Source: Fumia sp045615345 (GTDB lineage: Bacteria; Bacillota; Clostridia; Oscillospirales; Ruminococcaceae). Taken from it: 64,000 nucleotides of DNA. Positions 18,054 to 25,956 of this stretch are shown piece after piece; the stretch's first letter is position 1; each line of letters opens with the position of its first letter. The notes beneath the pieces were generated by a model, which saw only the letters and a list, made by a program, of their open reading frames with translations, made no database searches and was not told where the DNA came from. Position numbers and translations under genes: made by a program. The stretch covers positions 43,481 to 107,480 of the forward strand of contig JAZLER010000031.1 in the NCBI GenBank assembly GCA_045615345.1. Reading direction: 5' to 3'.

Positions 18054-19127
18054 ATGGGTGTCGGAAATAGTTTTTTATTTAAAAAAAATATCCTGATTAC
18101 CGGTGCAGCAGGATTTATAGGAGCTAATCTGGTTGAAAAACTTTTTGATACTGACGAAAATCTCTTGGTTGTCGGTTTAGATAATATGAATGACTATTAC
18201 GATGTATCCCTGAAGGAATATCGTTTACAGCAGATTGAAAGTGCTGTCAAAAAGAAACCTTCTGTTACATGGAATTTTGTCCGTGGAAATATTGCTGATA
18301 AAACTTTAGTTGATTCGCTTTTTGAAAAATATCATTTTGATATTGTTGTTAATCTTGCCGCACAGGCAGGTGTCCGTTATTCCATTGACCATCCTGATGT
18401 GTATATGGAGTCGAATATTACAGGCTTTTATAATATTTTGGAAGCTTGCCGGCACTATCCTGTGGAGCATCTGGTATATGCTTCAAGTTCAAGTGTCTAC
18501 GGAAGTAACGAGAAAATTCCATACTCTACCGATGATAAAGTTGATAATCCTGTAAGCCTTTACGCAGCTACCAAAAAGTCCAATGAACTGTTGGCACACG
18601 CGTATTCAAAGCTATATAATATTCCGTCTACAGGTCTTCGCTTCTTTACGGTTTACGGACCGGCAGGGCGTCCTGATATGGCATATTTTGGATTTACTAA
18701 TAAGCTTTTGCGTGGCGAAACAATTGAAATTTTCAATTATGGCAACTGTAAGCGTGACTTTACCTATGTCGATGATATCGTAGAGGGTGTAATCCGTGTT
18801 ATGCAAGGCCCTCCCGAAAAGAAAACAGGTGAAGACGGACTTCCTGTTCCACCATATCGTATATACAATATCGGAAATAACAACCCCGAAAATCTGCTTG
18901 ATTTCGTGAAAATTCTCGGCGAAGAGTTAATTGCAGCGGAAGTGTTACCTTCTGATTTTGATATAAATGCTCACAGCAAACTTGTTCCGATGCAGGCAGG
19001 CGATGTACCGATTACATACGCAGATGTAACGCCTCTGGAACGGGATTTCGGTTTCAAACCATCAGTAAGTTTGCGTGAAGGACTCAGAGCCTTCGCAAAA
19101 TGGTACAAGGATTTTTATAAAAGTTAA
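18054..19127 (+). CDS. UDP-glucuronate 4-epimerase-like (extended SDR)
   Basis: A 357-residue SDR enzyme from ATG 18054. The upstream in-frame GTG at 18042 overlaps the GAGGGG ribosome binding site, so the ATG is preferred. Motifs: ILITGAAGFIGANL (NAD loop), GLDNMNDYYDVSLKEYR (typical of the UDP-glucuronate epimerase group), NLAAQAGVRYSI, SSSSVYG and YAATKKSNE (Tyr-x3-Lys), then LRFFTVYGP. It probably makes UDP-galacturonate from the UDP-glucuronate produced by the next gene's product. The substrate assignment rests on the subgroup motifs and on that neighbour. Confidence 0.9.
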   Translation: MGVGNSFLFKKNILITGAAGFIGANLVEKLFDTDENLLVVGLDNMNDYYDVSLKEYRLQQIESAVKKKPSVTWNFVRGNIADKTLVDSLFEKYHFDIVVNLAAQAGVRYSIDHPDVYMESNITGFYNILEACRHYPVEHLVYASSSSVYGSNEKIPYSTDDKVDNPVSLYAATKKSNELLAHAYSKLYNIPSTGLRFFTVYGPAGRPDMAYFGFTNKLLRGETIEIFNYGNCKRDFTYVDDIVEGVIRVMQGPPEKKTGEDGLPVPPYRIYNIGNNNPENLLDFVKILGEELIAAEVLPSDFDINAHSKLVPMQAGDVPITYADVTPLERDFGFKPSVSLREGLRAFAKWYKDFYKS

Positions 19128-19146
19128 GGATAGAGAGGTATCAGAT

Positions 19147-20358
19147 ATGAAAATTGCAGTAGCCGGAACAGGGTATGTGGGGCTGTCACTCGCCACTCTT
19201 CTTTCTACAAAACATGAGGTGGTTGCAGTAGATATCATCCCTGAAAAGGTAGATATGATTAATCGCCGTATTTCTCCTATCCAGGATGAATACATCGAAA
19301 AATATTTTTCGGAAAAAGAACTTAATCTCGTTGCAACTCTTGATATGGAAAAAGCTTACACCGATGCAGATTGTGTTATCGTTGCAGCTCCTACCAATTA
19401 TGACAGCAAGCAAAACTATTTTGACACTTCTGCTGTTGAGCTTGTTATCGAGTCTGTGATGAAGTATAACAGTGATGCCCTCATTGTTATAAAATCCACA
19501 ATTCCCGTAGGCTATACCGAAAAAATCAGATCAGAAACAGGAAACAGAAAGATAATTTTCAGCCCCGAGTTTTTGCGCGAATCAAAGGCTTTGTACGATA
19601 ACTTGTATCCAAGCAGAATTATCGTGGGAACAGATTTGTCTGATTGTGAACTCACAAAATCTGCTGAAGAATTTGCCTTGCTTCTTAAAGACTGTGCAAT
19701 CAAAGAAGATGTTGAAGTTTCTGTAATGGGCTTTACAGAAGCAGAAGCTGTGAAACTGTTTGCTAATACATATTTAGCTTTGAGGGTAAGTTTCTTTAAT
19801 GAACTTGATACTTATGCTGAGATGAAGGGACTGGATACAAAGGCAATTATAGATGGTGTATGCCTTGACCCGCGAATAGGTGATCATTATAACAATCCTT
19901 CCTTCGGATATGGGGGATATTGTTTGCCCAAAGATACAAAGCAACTTCTGGCAAACTACGAGGGTGTGCCTCAGGATTTAATAGAGGCTATTGTGGAATC
20001 CAATCGCACCAGAAAAGATTTTATTGCAAACCGTGTATTGGAAAAAGCCGGTTGCGACCATGAAAATAATCAGGATGTGGTTGTTGGTTTATATCGCCTG
20101 ACTATGAAAGCAAATTCCGATAATTTCCGTCAGAGTTCCATTCAGGGCGTTATGAAACGCATCAAGAATAAGGGTGTAAAAGTTATTATTTTTGAACCAA
20201 CTTTAGAGGATGGAACCACCTTTTCAGGCAGCGAGGTTGTGAATGACCTCAAGAAATTCAAATCACTCAGTAATGTTATTCTTGCCAACAGATATGACAG
20301 TGAACTGGATGATGTAGCAGATAAGGTATATACCCGAGATATTTTTGAGTGTGACTAA
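19147..20358 (+). CDS. UDP-glucose 6-dehydrogenase
   Basis: A 403-residue enzyme from ATG 19147 behind AGAGAGG; an open frame extends upstream into the previous gene but has no site. It has the N-terminal NAD fold (KIAVAGTGYVGLSLATLLS), IIKSTIPVGYT-like IVIKSTIPVGYTE, FSPEFLRESKALYDN, and the active site GYGGYCLPKDTKQL with the catalytic Cys. It oxidises UDP-glucose to UDP-glucuronate in two steps. UDP-glucose may be linked to the galE product elsewhere in the window. GDP-mannose dehydrogenases share the fold, but the motifs favour the UDP-glucose type. Confidence 0.93.
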   Translation: MKIAVAGTGYVGLSLATLLSTKHEVVAVDIIPEKVDMINRRISPIQDEYIEKYFSEKELNLVATLDMEKAYTDADCVIVAAPTNYDSKQNYFDTSAVELVIESVMKYNSDALIVIKSTIPVGYTEKIRSETGNRKIIFSPEFLRESKALYDNLYPSRIIVGTDLSDCELTKSAEEFALLLKDCAIKEDVEVSVMGFTEAEAVKLFANTYLALRVSFFNELDTYAEMKGLDTKAIIDGVCLDPRIGDHYNNPSFGYGGYCLPKDTKQLLANYEGVPQDLIEAIVESNRTRKDFIANRVLEKAGCDHENNQDVVVGLYRLTMKANSDNFRQSSIQGVMKRIKNKGVKVIIFEPTLEDGTTFSGSEVVNDLKKFKSLSNVILANRYDSELDDVADKVYTRDIFECD

Positions 20359-20381
20359 TAAAAAAGAATTGGAGCAGAAAG

Positions 20382-21428
20382 ATGTCCCTGTTTAAAAATA
20401 AAACTCTTATGATTACCGGTGGAACAGGTTCGTTCGGCAATGCTGTGTTGAACCGTTTTCTTGACACGGATATAGGAGAGATAAGAATTTTCTCCAGAGA
20501 TGAGAAAAAACAAGACGATATGCGTCATGAATTTCAGGTAAAGATGCCTGAAGTTGCTGAAAAAATTAAATTCTATATAGGTGATGTGCGCGATATTCAG
20601 TCTGTGCGTAATGCTATGCATGGTGTTGATTACATATTTCATGCAGCAGCGTTAAAACAGGTTCCTTCCTGTGAATTTTTCCCGATTGAAGCAGTTAAGA
20701 CTAATGTGCTCGGTACCGAGAATGTACTTACCGCAGCAATTGAAGCAGGGGTGAAAAATGTTGTCTGCCTTTCTACTGATAAGGCTGCATACCCTGTAAA
20801 TGCTATGGGAACATCAAAAGCAATGATGGAAAAAGTTGTTGTTGCGAAATCAAGAACAGTTGACCCTGAAAAAACCAAGATTTGCTGTACGCGTTATGGT
20901 AATGTAATGTGTTCCCGTGGTTCTGTTATCCCTCTCTGGATTGACCAGATAAGAAACGGTAACCCAATCACAATCACAGACGGCAATATGACACGCTTTA
21001 TAATGTCACTTGACGAGGCTGTTGACTTGGTTCTTTTCGCGTTTGAGCATGGTAAAAATGGCGATATTCTCGTTCAGAAAGCTCCTGCTTGTACTATTCA
21101 GACTCAGGCTGAAGCTGTTTGTGAACTTTTTGGTGGCGATAAAAAGAATATCAAAGTTATCGGTATCAGACACGGCGAAAAAATGTATGAAACCTTGCTT
21201 ACCAATGAAGAATGTGCTAATGCTGTTGATATGGGCGATTTTTACCGTGTTCCATCTGATAAGCGTGGACTTAATTATGATAAATATTTCAGTATGGGCG
21301 ATATAAAACGCAACACTCTTACTGAATTTAATTCCAATAATACGAAATTACTTAGTGTTGAGGAAACAAAAGCAAAGATCGCAAGTTTGAAATTTATTCA
21401 GGACGAGCTTTCCAAAGGAGCAAATTAA
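20382..21428 (+). CDS. capE: CapE/FnlA-type UDP-GlcNAc 4,6-dehydratase/5-epimerase
   Basis: A 348-residue SDR enzyme for the first step from UDP-GlcNAc toward UDP-N-acetyl-L-fucosamine. It shows LMITGGTGSFGNAVL, IFSRDEKKQDDMRHEF, YIGDVRD, HAAALKQVPSCEFFP and STDKAAYPVNAMGTSKAMMEK, where Met replaces Tyr in the active site as usual for this family. It overlaps the capF gene by one base (TAATG), and capF and capG follow, so the pathway assignment is strong. Confidence 0.94.
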   Translation: MSLFKNKTLMITGGTGSFGNAVLNRFLDTDIGEIRIFSRDEKKQDDMRHEFQVKMPEVAEKIKFYIGDVRDIQSVRNAMHGVDYIFHAAALKQVPSCEFFPIEAVKTNVLGTENVLTAAIEAGVKNVVCLSTDKAAYPVNAMGTSKAMMEKVVVAKSRTVDPEKTKICCTRYGNVMCSRGSVIPLWIDQIRNGNPITITDGNMTRFIMSLDEAVDLVLFAFEHGKNGDILVQKAPACTIQTQAEAVCELFGGDKKNIKVIGIRHGEKMYETLLTNEECANAVDMGDFYRVPSDKRGLNYDKYFSMGDIKRNTLTEFNSNNTKLLSVEETKAKIASLKFIQDELSKGAN

Positions 21429-22591
21429 TGAATATACTTGTAACCGGTGCAAAGGGTTTTGTTGGTAAAAATCTTTGCGTAGCGCTTAAGAATATCCGTG
21501 ATGGCAAGGATAAAACCCGTCCGGATATCAAGGTTGACGAGATTTATGAATACGATATTGATACAGCCCCCGTACTTCTTGACGAATATTGCTCAAAGGC
21601 TCACTTTGTTTTCAATTTAGCGGGTGTTAATCGTCCGCAGAATAACGAAGAGTTTACAAAGGGTAATTGCGATTTTGTGAGTACTCTACTCGATACTTTG
21701 AAAAAGTATGATAATAAATGTCCTGTGATGCTGTCATCATCTGTTCAGGCTACCTGCGAGGGTCGTTATAACAACGACTACGGCAGAAGTAAAAGGGCGG
21801 GGGAAGACTTAGTTATCGCTTACGGCAAAGAAACAGGTGCTAAAGTGCTTGTATACCGATTTCCAAACCTTTTCGGAAAGTGGTGTAAGCCCAATTACAA
21901 CAGTGCTGTTGCAACATTCTGCAACAACATTGCTAACGATTTACCGATAACTGTTAACGACAGTAGTACTCAGCTTGAGCTTTTATATATTGATGACCTT
22001 GTCAGCGAAATGCTGGATGCACTTGAGGGCAGGGAACATCGACAGGATGCTTATTACTGTGCCGCTCCTTTTACCCACAAAGTAACACTTGGAGAAATTG
22101 TAGAGCTTCTTGAAAAGTTCAAAGCGCAGCCAAATACACTTGTAATACCTGAGATTGCTGATAACAGCTTTGCTAAAAAGCTTTACAGTACTTATCTTTC
22201 ATATCTTCCAAAGGGAAAAATATCTTTTCCGCTTAAGATGAACATAGATGACAGAGGAAGCTTTACCGAACTTCTTAAAACCGATAAATGCGGTCAGTTC
22301 AGTGTAAATATTTCAAAACCCGGTATAGTGAAAGGTCAGCATTGGCATAACACTAAATGGGAGTTCTTTATCGTTGTCAGTGGCAAAGGTCTTATTCAGC
22401 AGCGTAAAACAGGAAGCGATGAGGTGTTAAACTTTGAAGTTTCCGGGGATAAAATAGAAGCAGTTCATATGTTGCCCGGGTATACCCACAATATTATCAA
22501 CCTTTCGGATACTGAAAATCTTGTTACATTAATGTGGGCAAACGAACAGTTTGACCCAAATCATCCCGATACATTTTATGAGGTAGTCTGA
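21428..22591 (+). CDS. capF: CapF/FnlB-type bifunctional reductase with C-terminal cupin
   Basis: A 387-residue two-domain enzyme. The N-terminal SDR domain begins NILVTGAKGFVGKNLC and has NLAGVNRPQNNEEFTKGN and the YGRSKRAGE site. The C-terminal part (about 270-387) is a cupin with DRGSFTELLKT, GQHWHNTKWEFF and GYTHNIINL, whose His residues bind the metal. CapF/FnlB handles the 4-keto intermediate from CapE on the way to UDP-L-FucNAc or UDP-L-QuiNAc-type sugars. It lies directly after capE; the VanZ-like gene separates it from capG. Confidence 0.94.
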   Translation: MNILVTGAKGFVGKNLCVALKNIRDGKDKTRPDIKVDEIYEYDIDTAPVLLDEYCSKAHFVFNLAGVNRPQNNEEFTKGNCDFVSTLLDTLKKYDNKCPVMLSSSVQATCEGRYNNDYGRSKRAGEDLVIAYGKETGAKVLVYRFPNLFGKWCKPNYNSAVATFCNNIANDLPITVNDSSTQLELLYIDDLVSEMLDALEGREHRQDAYYCAAPFTHKVTLGEIVELLEKFKAQPNTLVIPEIADNSFAKKLYSTYLSYLPKGKISFPLKMNIDDRGSFTELLKTDKCGQFSVNISKPGIVKGQHWHNTKWEFFIVVSGKGLIQQRKTGSDEVLNFEVSGDKIEAVHMLPGYTHNIINLSDTENLVTLMWANEQFDPNHPDTFYEVV

Positions 22592-22593
22592 CA

Positions 22594-23073
22594 TTGAATA
22601 AAAAGATAATTATTTTTCTGCTTCTCACTGTTTTGATGACAGGATTTATTTTCAGCAATTCCTTAAAAAACAGTGAACAATCCAATCAGGCAAGCGGTGT
22701 AATTGAAAATTTTGTTAAACCGATTATAGATGATATTTTTGGTGAAGATGTGATTAATGTCAATTATGTAGTCAGGAAAGGTGCACATCTCACGGAGTTT
22801 TTTGCGCTGGGATTTTGCGTCTTTAATCTTATCATTGCGTGTAAGAAAAAAAGCTATATAGGATATGGTTTGTTCTATGTGCTGATGGTTGCTGTGTCGG
22901 ATGAATATATTCAGAGTTTTTCAGACAGAACCAGTTCGGTCAAGGATGTTCTTATTGATTTTACAGGGGCAATAATCGGATTTTTGGTCTGCATTCTTAT
23001 ATTGTGGATTCATTATAAAGCAAAAAAATCTTCTATTACAAAAGCACAGAAAGGAATCAATTATGGAAAATAA
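22594..23073 (+). CDS. VanZ-like membrane protein
   Basis: A 159-residue protein starting at TTG 22594, two bases after the capF stop, and overlapping capG by 11 bases. It has four predicted transmembrane helices (about 4-22, 62-80, 88-106, 124-145) and the VanZ-family signature KNSEQSNQASG near the start, RKGAHLTEFFALGF in the second helix, and DEYIQSFSDRTSSVKDVLIDFTGAIIG. VanZ proteins give low teicoplanin resistance in some hosts, by an unknown mechanism. Its placing between two genes of one sugar pathway suggests that it serves the polysaccharide machinery. Confidence 0.88.
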   Translation: MNKKIIIFLLLTVLMTGFIFSNSLKNSEQSNQASGVIENFVKPIIDDIFGEDVINVNYVVRKGAHLTEFFALGFCVFNLIIACKKKSYIGYGLFYVLMVAVSDEYIQSFSDRTSSVKDVLIDFTGAIIGFLVCILILWIHYKAKKSSITKAQKGINYGK

Positions 23074-24247
23074 GATCAGCTGTCAGACAGCTCATTTTCA
23101 GAATAACGGTAAACTGAAACTTTTAATTATCGTTGGTACACGCCCTGAGATTATCCGTCTTTCCGCCGTGATTACAAAGTGCCGTGAATATTTTGATACA
23201 ATCCTTGCTCATACGGGACAGAATTATGACTATAATCTTAATGGTGTATTCTTCAAGGATTTAAAACTTGATGACCCTGATGTTTATTTAAACGCTGTTG
23301 GCACAGACCTCGGCGAAACTATGGGGAATATCATTGCAAAATCATATCAGCTTATGGTTGAACTAAAACCTGATGCGGTTTTAGTTCTCGGCGATACCAA
23401 CTCCTGCCTTTCTGTTATAGGCGCAAAACGACTTCATATCCCGATTTTCCATATGGAAGCAGGTAACCGCTGTAAAGATGAATGCTTGCCGGAGGAAACT
23501 AACCGCCGTATTGTTGATATTATTTCCGATGTAAATATGGCTTATTCCGAGCATGCACGCCGTTATCTTGCAGACTGCGGACTCCCCAAAGAGAGAACTT
23601 ATGTTACAGGTTCTCCTATGGCAGAAGTGCTTCATAATAACCTTGCTGAGATTGAAAAGAGCGATATCCACGACCGACTCGGTCTTGAAAAAGGTAAATA
23701 TATCCTTCTTTCAGCACATCGTGAGGAGAATATCGATACCGAAAAGAACTTTTTAAGCCTTTTCACAGCTATTAATAAAATGGCAGAGAAGTACGATATG
23801 CCTATTCTTTATTCTTGTCATCCGAGAAGCAAAAAGCGTCTTGACTCCACAGGGTTTAAGCTCGATAAAAGGGTTATTCAGCACGAGCCCTTAGGCTTCC
23901 ACGATTATAATTGTCTGCAGATGAATGCGTTTGCAGTGGTTTCCGATAGTGGAACACTCCCCGAGGAAAGCAGTTTCTTTACAAGTGTCGGAAAGCCATT
24001 CCCTGCAGTTTGTATCCGTACTTCCACTGAACGCCCTGAGGCCCTTGACAAAGCTTGCTTTATCCTCTCGGGTATTGACGAAAAAGGACTTTTACAGGCG
24101 GTTGATACTGCAGTAACAATGAACAAACTTGGTGATTACGGAATACCTGTCCCCGATTATATCGAGGAGAATGTTTCCACAAAAGTTGTAAAGATTATCC
24201 AGTCTTATACCGGCGTAGTTGATAAAATGGTCTGGAGGAAATATTAG
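23063..24247 (+). CDS. capG: CapG/WecB-type UDP-N-acetylglucosamine 2-epimerase
   Basis: A 394-residue non-hydrolysing UDP-sugar 2-epimerase. Motifs: LLIIVGTRPEIIRLSAVI, LAHTGQNYDYNLNGVFF, VLVLGDTNSCL, FHMEAGNRCKDECLPEETNRRIVD, LLSAHREENI and AVVSDSGTLPEESSF. In the CapE/F/G set it catalyses the last step to UDP-L-FucNAc; alone it could make UDP-ManNAc. The start is ATG 23063 inside the end of the VanZ gene. It is the last gene of the polysaccharide operon and ends just before a strong terminator. Confidence 0.93.
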   Translation: MENKISCQTAHFQNNGKLKLLIIVGTRPEIIRLSAVITKCREYFDTILAHTGQNYDYNLNGVFFKDLKLDDPDVYLNAVGTDLGETMGNIIAKSYQLMVELKPDAVLVLGDTNSCLSVIGAKRLHIPIFHMEAGNRCKDECLPEETNRRIVDIISDVNMAYSEHARRYLADCGLPKERTYVTGSPMAEVLHNNLAEIEKSDIHDRLGLEKGKYILLSAHREENIDTEKNFLSLFTAINKMAEKYDMPILYSCHPRSKKRLDSTGFKLDKRVIQHEPLGFHDYNCLQMNAFAVVSDSGTLPEESSFFTSVGKPFPAVCIRTSTERPEALDKACFILSGIDEKGLLQAVDTAVTMNKLGDYGIPVPDYIEENVSTKVVKIIQSYTGVVDKMVWRKY

Positions 24248-24264
24248 TTTATAACTTCATAAAT

Positions 24265-24301
24265 AAAACAGTCCGAAGGTATTTTCTTTCGGACTGTTTT
24301 T
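24265..24301. terminator. Terminator between the polysaccharide operon and the CRISPR array
   Basis: A 13-bp perfect stem, AAAACAGTCCGAA (24265-24277) pairing with TTCGGACTGTTTT (24288-24300), followed by T-rich sequence on the plus strand. On the minus strand the hairpin is followed by TTTTATTTAT, so it could also end the pre-crRNA transcript coming from the array, which finishes only a few bases away at 24308. Confidence 0.9.
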
Positions 24302-24307
24302 GCTTTT

Positions 24308-25737
24308 TTATTCAAAAATAGAAGTTATAAGGGTTTATTAAACCTTACAACAGTATTTTTTGTTTTGTCCTATCTACAATAGTAGAAATTATAAGGGTTT
24401 ATTAAACTGGTATTATCCCGGAACGAACCCTTAATCTACAATAGTAGAAATTATAAGGGTTTATTAAACGATAAATGTTTTGACATCGTTTTCTTCATCT
24501 ACAATAGTAGAAATTATAAGGGTTTATTAAACCAAAAAACTCCTGCTTTGAGTGTAGGTGAATCTACAATAGTAGAAATTATAAGGGTTTATTAAACAAT
24601 GTTTAATAAAGTACAAGAAATGCTATCTACAATAGTAGAAATTATAAGGGTTTATTAAACTTTTTCTGCCCTATTCCAATGTCAATATCTACAATAGTAG
24701 AAATTATAAGGGTTTATTAAACTTGTAACCGCAACCATTGATTTTGTGAAATCTACAATAGTAGAAATTATAAGGGTTTATTAAACCTTACACAACTTGA
24801 AGCTCCCGAATAATCTACAATAGTAGAAATTATAAGGGTTTATTAAACTTAGGCTACATTGACAACATTCCTTCAATCTACAATAGTAGAAATTATAAGG
24901 GTTTATTAAACTATAGCAAAATTGCTTGATTATGTCAAATCTACAATAGTAGAAATTATAAGGGTTTATTAAACATAATATAGAAAGGAAGGTAAGTCAA
25001 TATATCTACAATAGTAGAAATTATAAGGGTTTATTAAACAAAACTGTAACAGACTTACCCTTGTATGATCTACAATAGTAGAAATTATAAGGGTTTATTA
25101 AACACTTTTGGTACAAAGGAATATGTAGAATCTACAATAGTAGAAATTATAAGGGTTTATTAAACACAAAATCGTAAGAATGACCCTCTCAGACATCTAC
25201 AATAGTAGAAATTATAAGGGTTTATTAAACACAGTATGCGGTGAAAGGTCTTACGGCAATCTACAATAGTAGAAATTATAAGGGTTTATTAAACCAACAA
25301 ATTCTTGTTAAAACAGTTAATGATCTACAATAGTAGAAATTATAAGGGTTTATTAAACTTGCTTGGTTTCAATTTTAGGCGTTCCATCTACAATAGTAGA
25401 AATTATAAGGGTTTATTAAACTTTTATTTTCGGCTCAGCCCTTTACTAATCTACAATAGTAGAAATTATAAGGGTTTATTAAACAGTAAACTCCTCAAAT
25501 ATCAGTAAAAAATCTACAATAGTAGAAATTATAAGGGTTTATTAAACCTCTTTCCCGTCTTGCCCCAACACAAAATCTACAATAGTAGAAATTATAAGGG
25601 TTTATTAAACCTTTGTTGGTTGTAATCGTGTAAAGACTTATCTACAATAGTAGAAATTATAAGGGTTTATTAAACGAATCAGCGATTGTTGCTGTGACCT
25701 TATCTACAATAGTAGAAATTATAAGGGTTTATTAAAC
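24308..25737 (-). CRISPR. Type V-A CRISPR array, 22 intact repeats plus one degenerate repeat
   Basis: Twenty-two identical 36-base repeats start at 24372, 24434, 24497, 24562, 24625, 24687, 24751, 24813, 24876, 24939, 25004, 25068, 25130, 25195, 25259, 25323, 25386, 25449, 25512, 25575, 25640 and 25702. They enclose 21 spacers of 26-29 bases; one further spacer (24344-24371) lies before a decayed repeat at 24308-24343. Read on the minus strand the repeat ends in AATTTCTACTATTGTAGAT, the canonical Cas12a crRNA handle with a TCTAC/GTAGA stem. Only the 24308 repeat is damaged, having lost that handle, which marks the old, leader-distal end. Transcription is therefore on the minus strand from the leader above 25737. 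Confidence 0.98.
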
Positions 25738-25956
25738 CTTGTATTGTATATTCTATATTTTTTAACATATAGAAATGTATACGATTTTGGTAAAAGTAAA
25801 TAAACCATAGTCTAATAAACCCTTTCATTTTGATATTATATCATATTAAGACAGAGGATTGCAATATTTTATTAAGTGACAATAATCAAATCTGCATCTT
25901 CATTTTTGGCATAACCATATTTGTGAATTTTGCAGAAATTGCTATTGGATTTTCAC
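25738..25956 (-). promoter_or_regulatory. CRISPR leader with promoter
   Basis: The 219-base AT-rich gap between the cas12a stop and the first repeat. On the minus strand it holds TTGCAA (25859-25864), an 18-base spacer and TATAAT (25835-25840), a good promoter for pre-crRNA with a start near 25828. From there to the first repeat is about 90 bases. A partial, inverted copy of the repeat lies right at this start point (25810-25824). No gene is present in the gap. Confidence 0.7.
25810..25824 (+). repeat. Inverted partial CRISPR repeat (anti-repeat in the leader transcript)
   Basis: The plus strand reads GTCTAATAAACCCTT, which matches 14 of the first 15 bases of the crRNA-sense repeat (GTTTAATAAACCCTT) but in opposite orientation to the array. 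A minus-strand leader RNA would therefore carry the complement and could pair with the 5' half of each repeat. The similarity fades after 25824, although T-rich sequence continues. It could be a decayed, flipped repeat or a functional regulatory element. Confidence 0.6.

Noticed and set aside
24598..24624. Spacer containing GTTTAATAAA, the first ten bases of the crRNA-sense repeat, on the opposite strand
   Set aside because: The matching part is almost palindromic and AT-rich, so a chance match in one spacer is likely; it lacks the CCCTT that makes the leader element convincing.
25305..25508. Reading frame of 67 codons on the plus strand with repeated YNSRNYKGLLN
   Set aside because: It is made of CRISPR repeats and spacers read as protein; no ribosome binding site or coding character.
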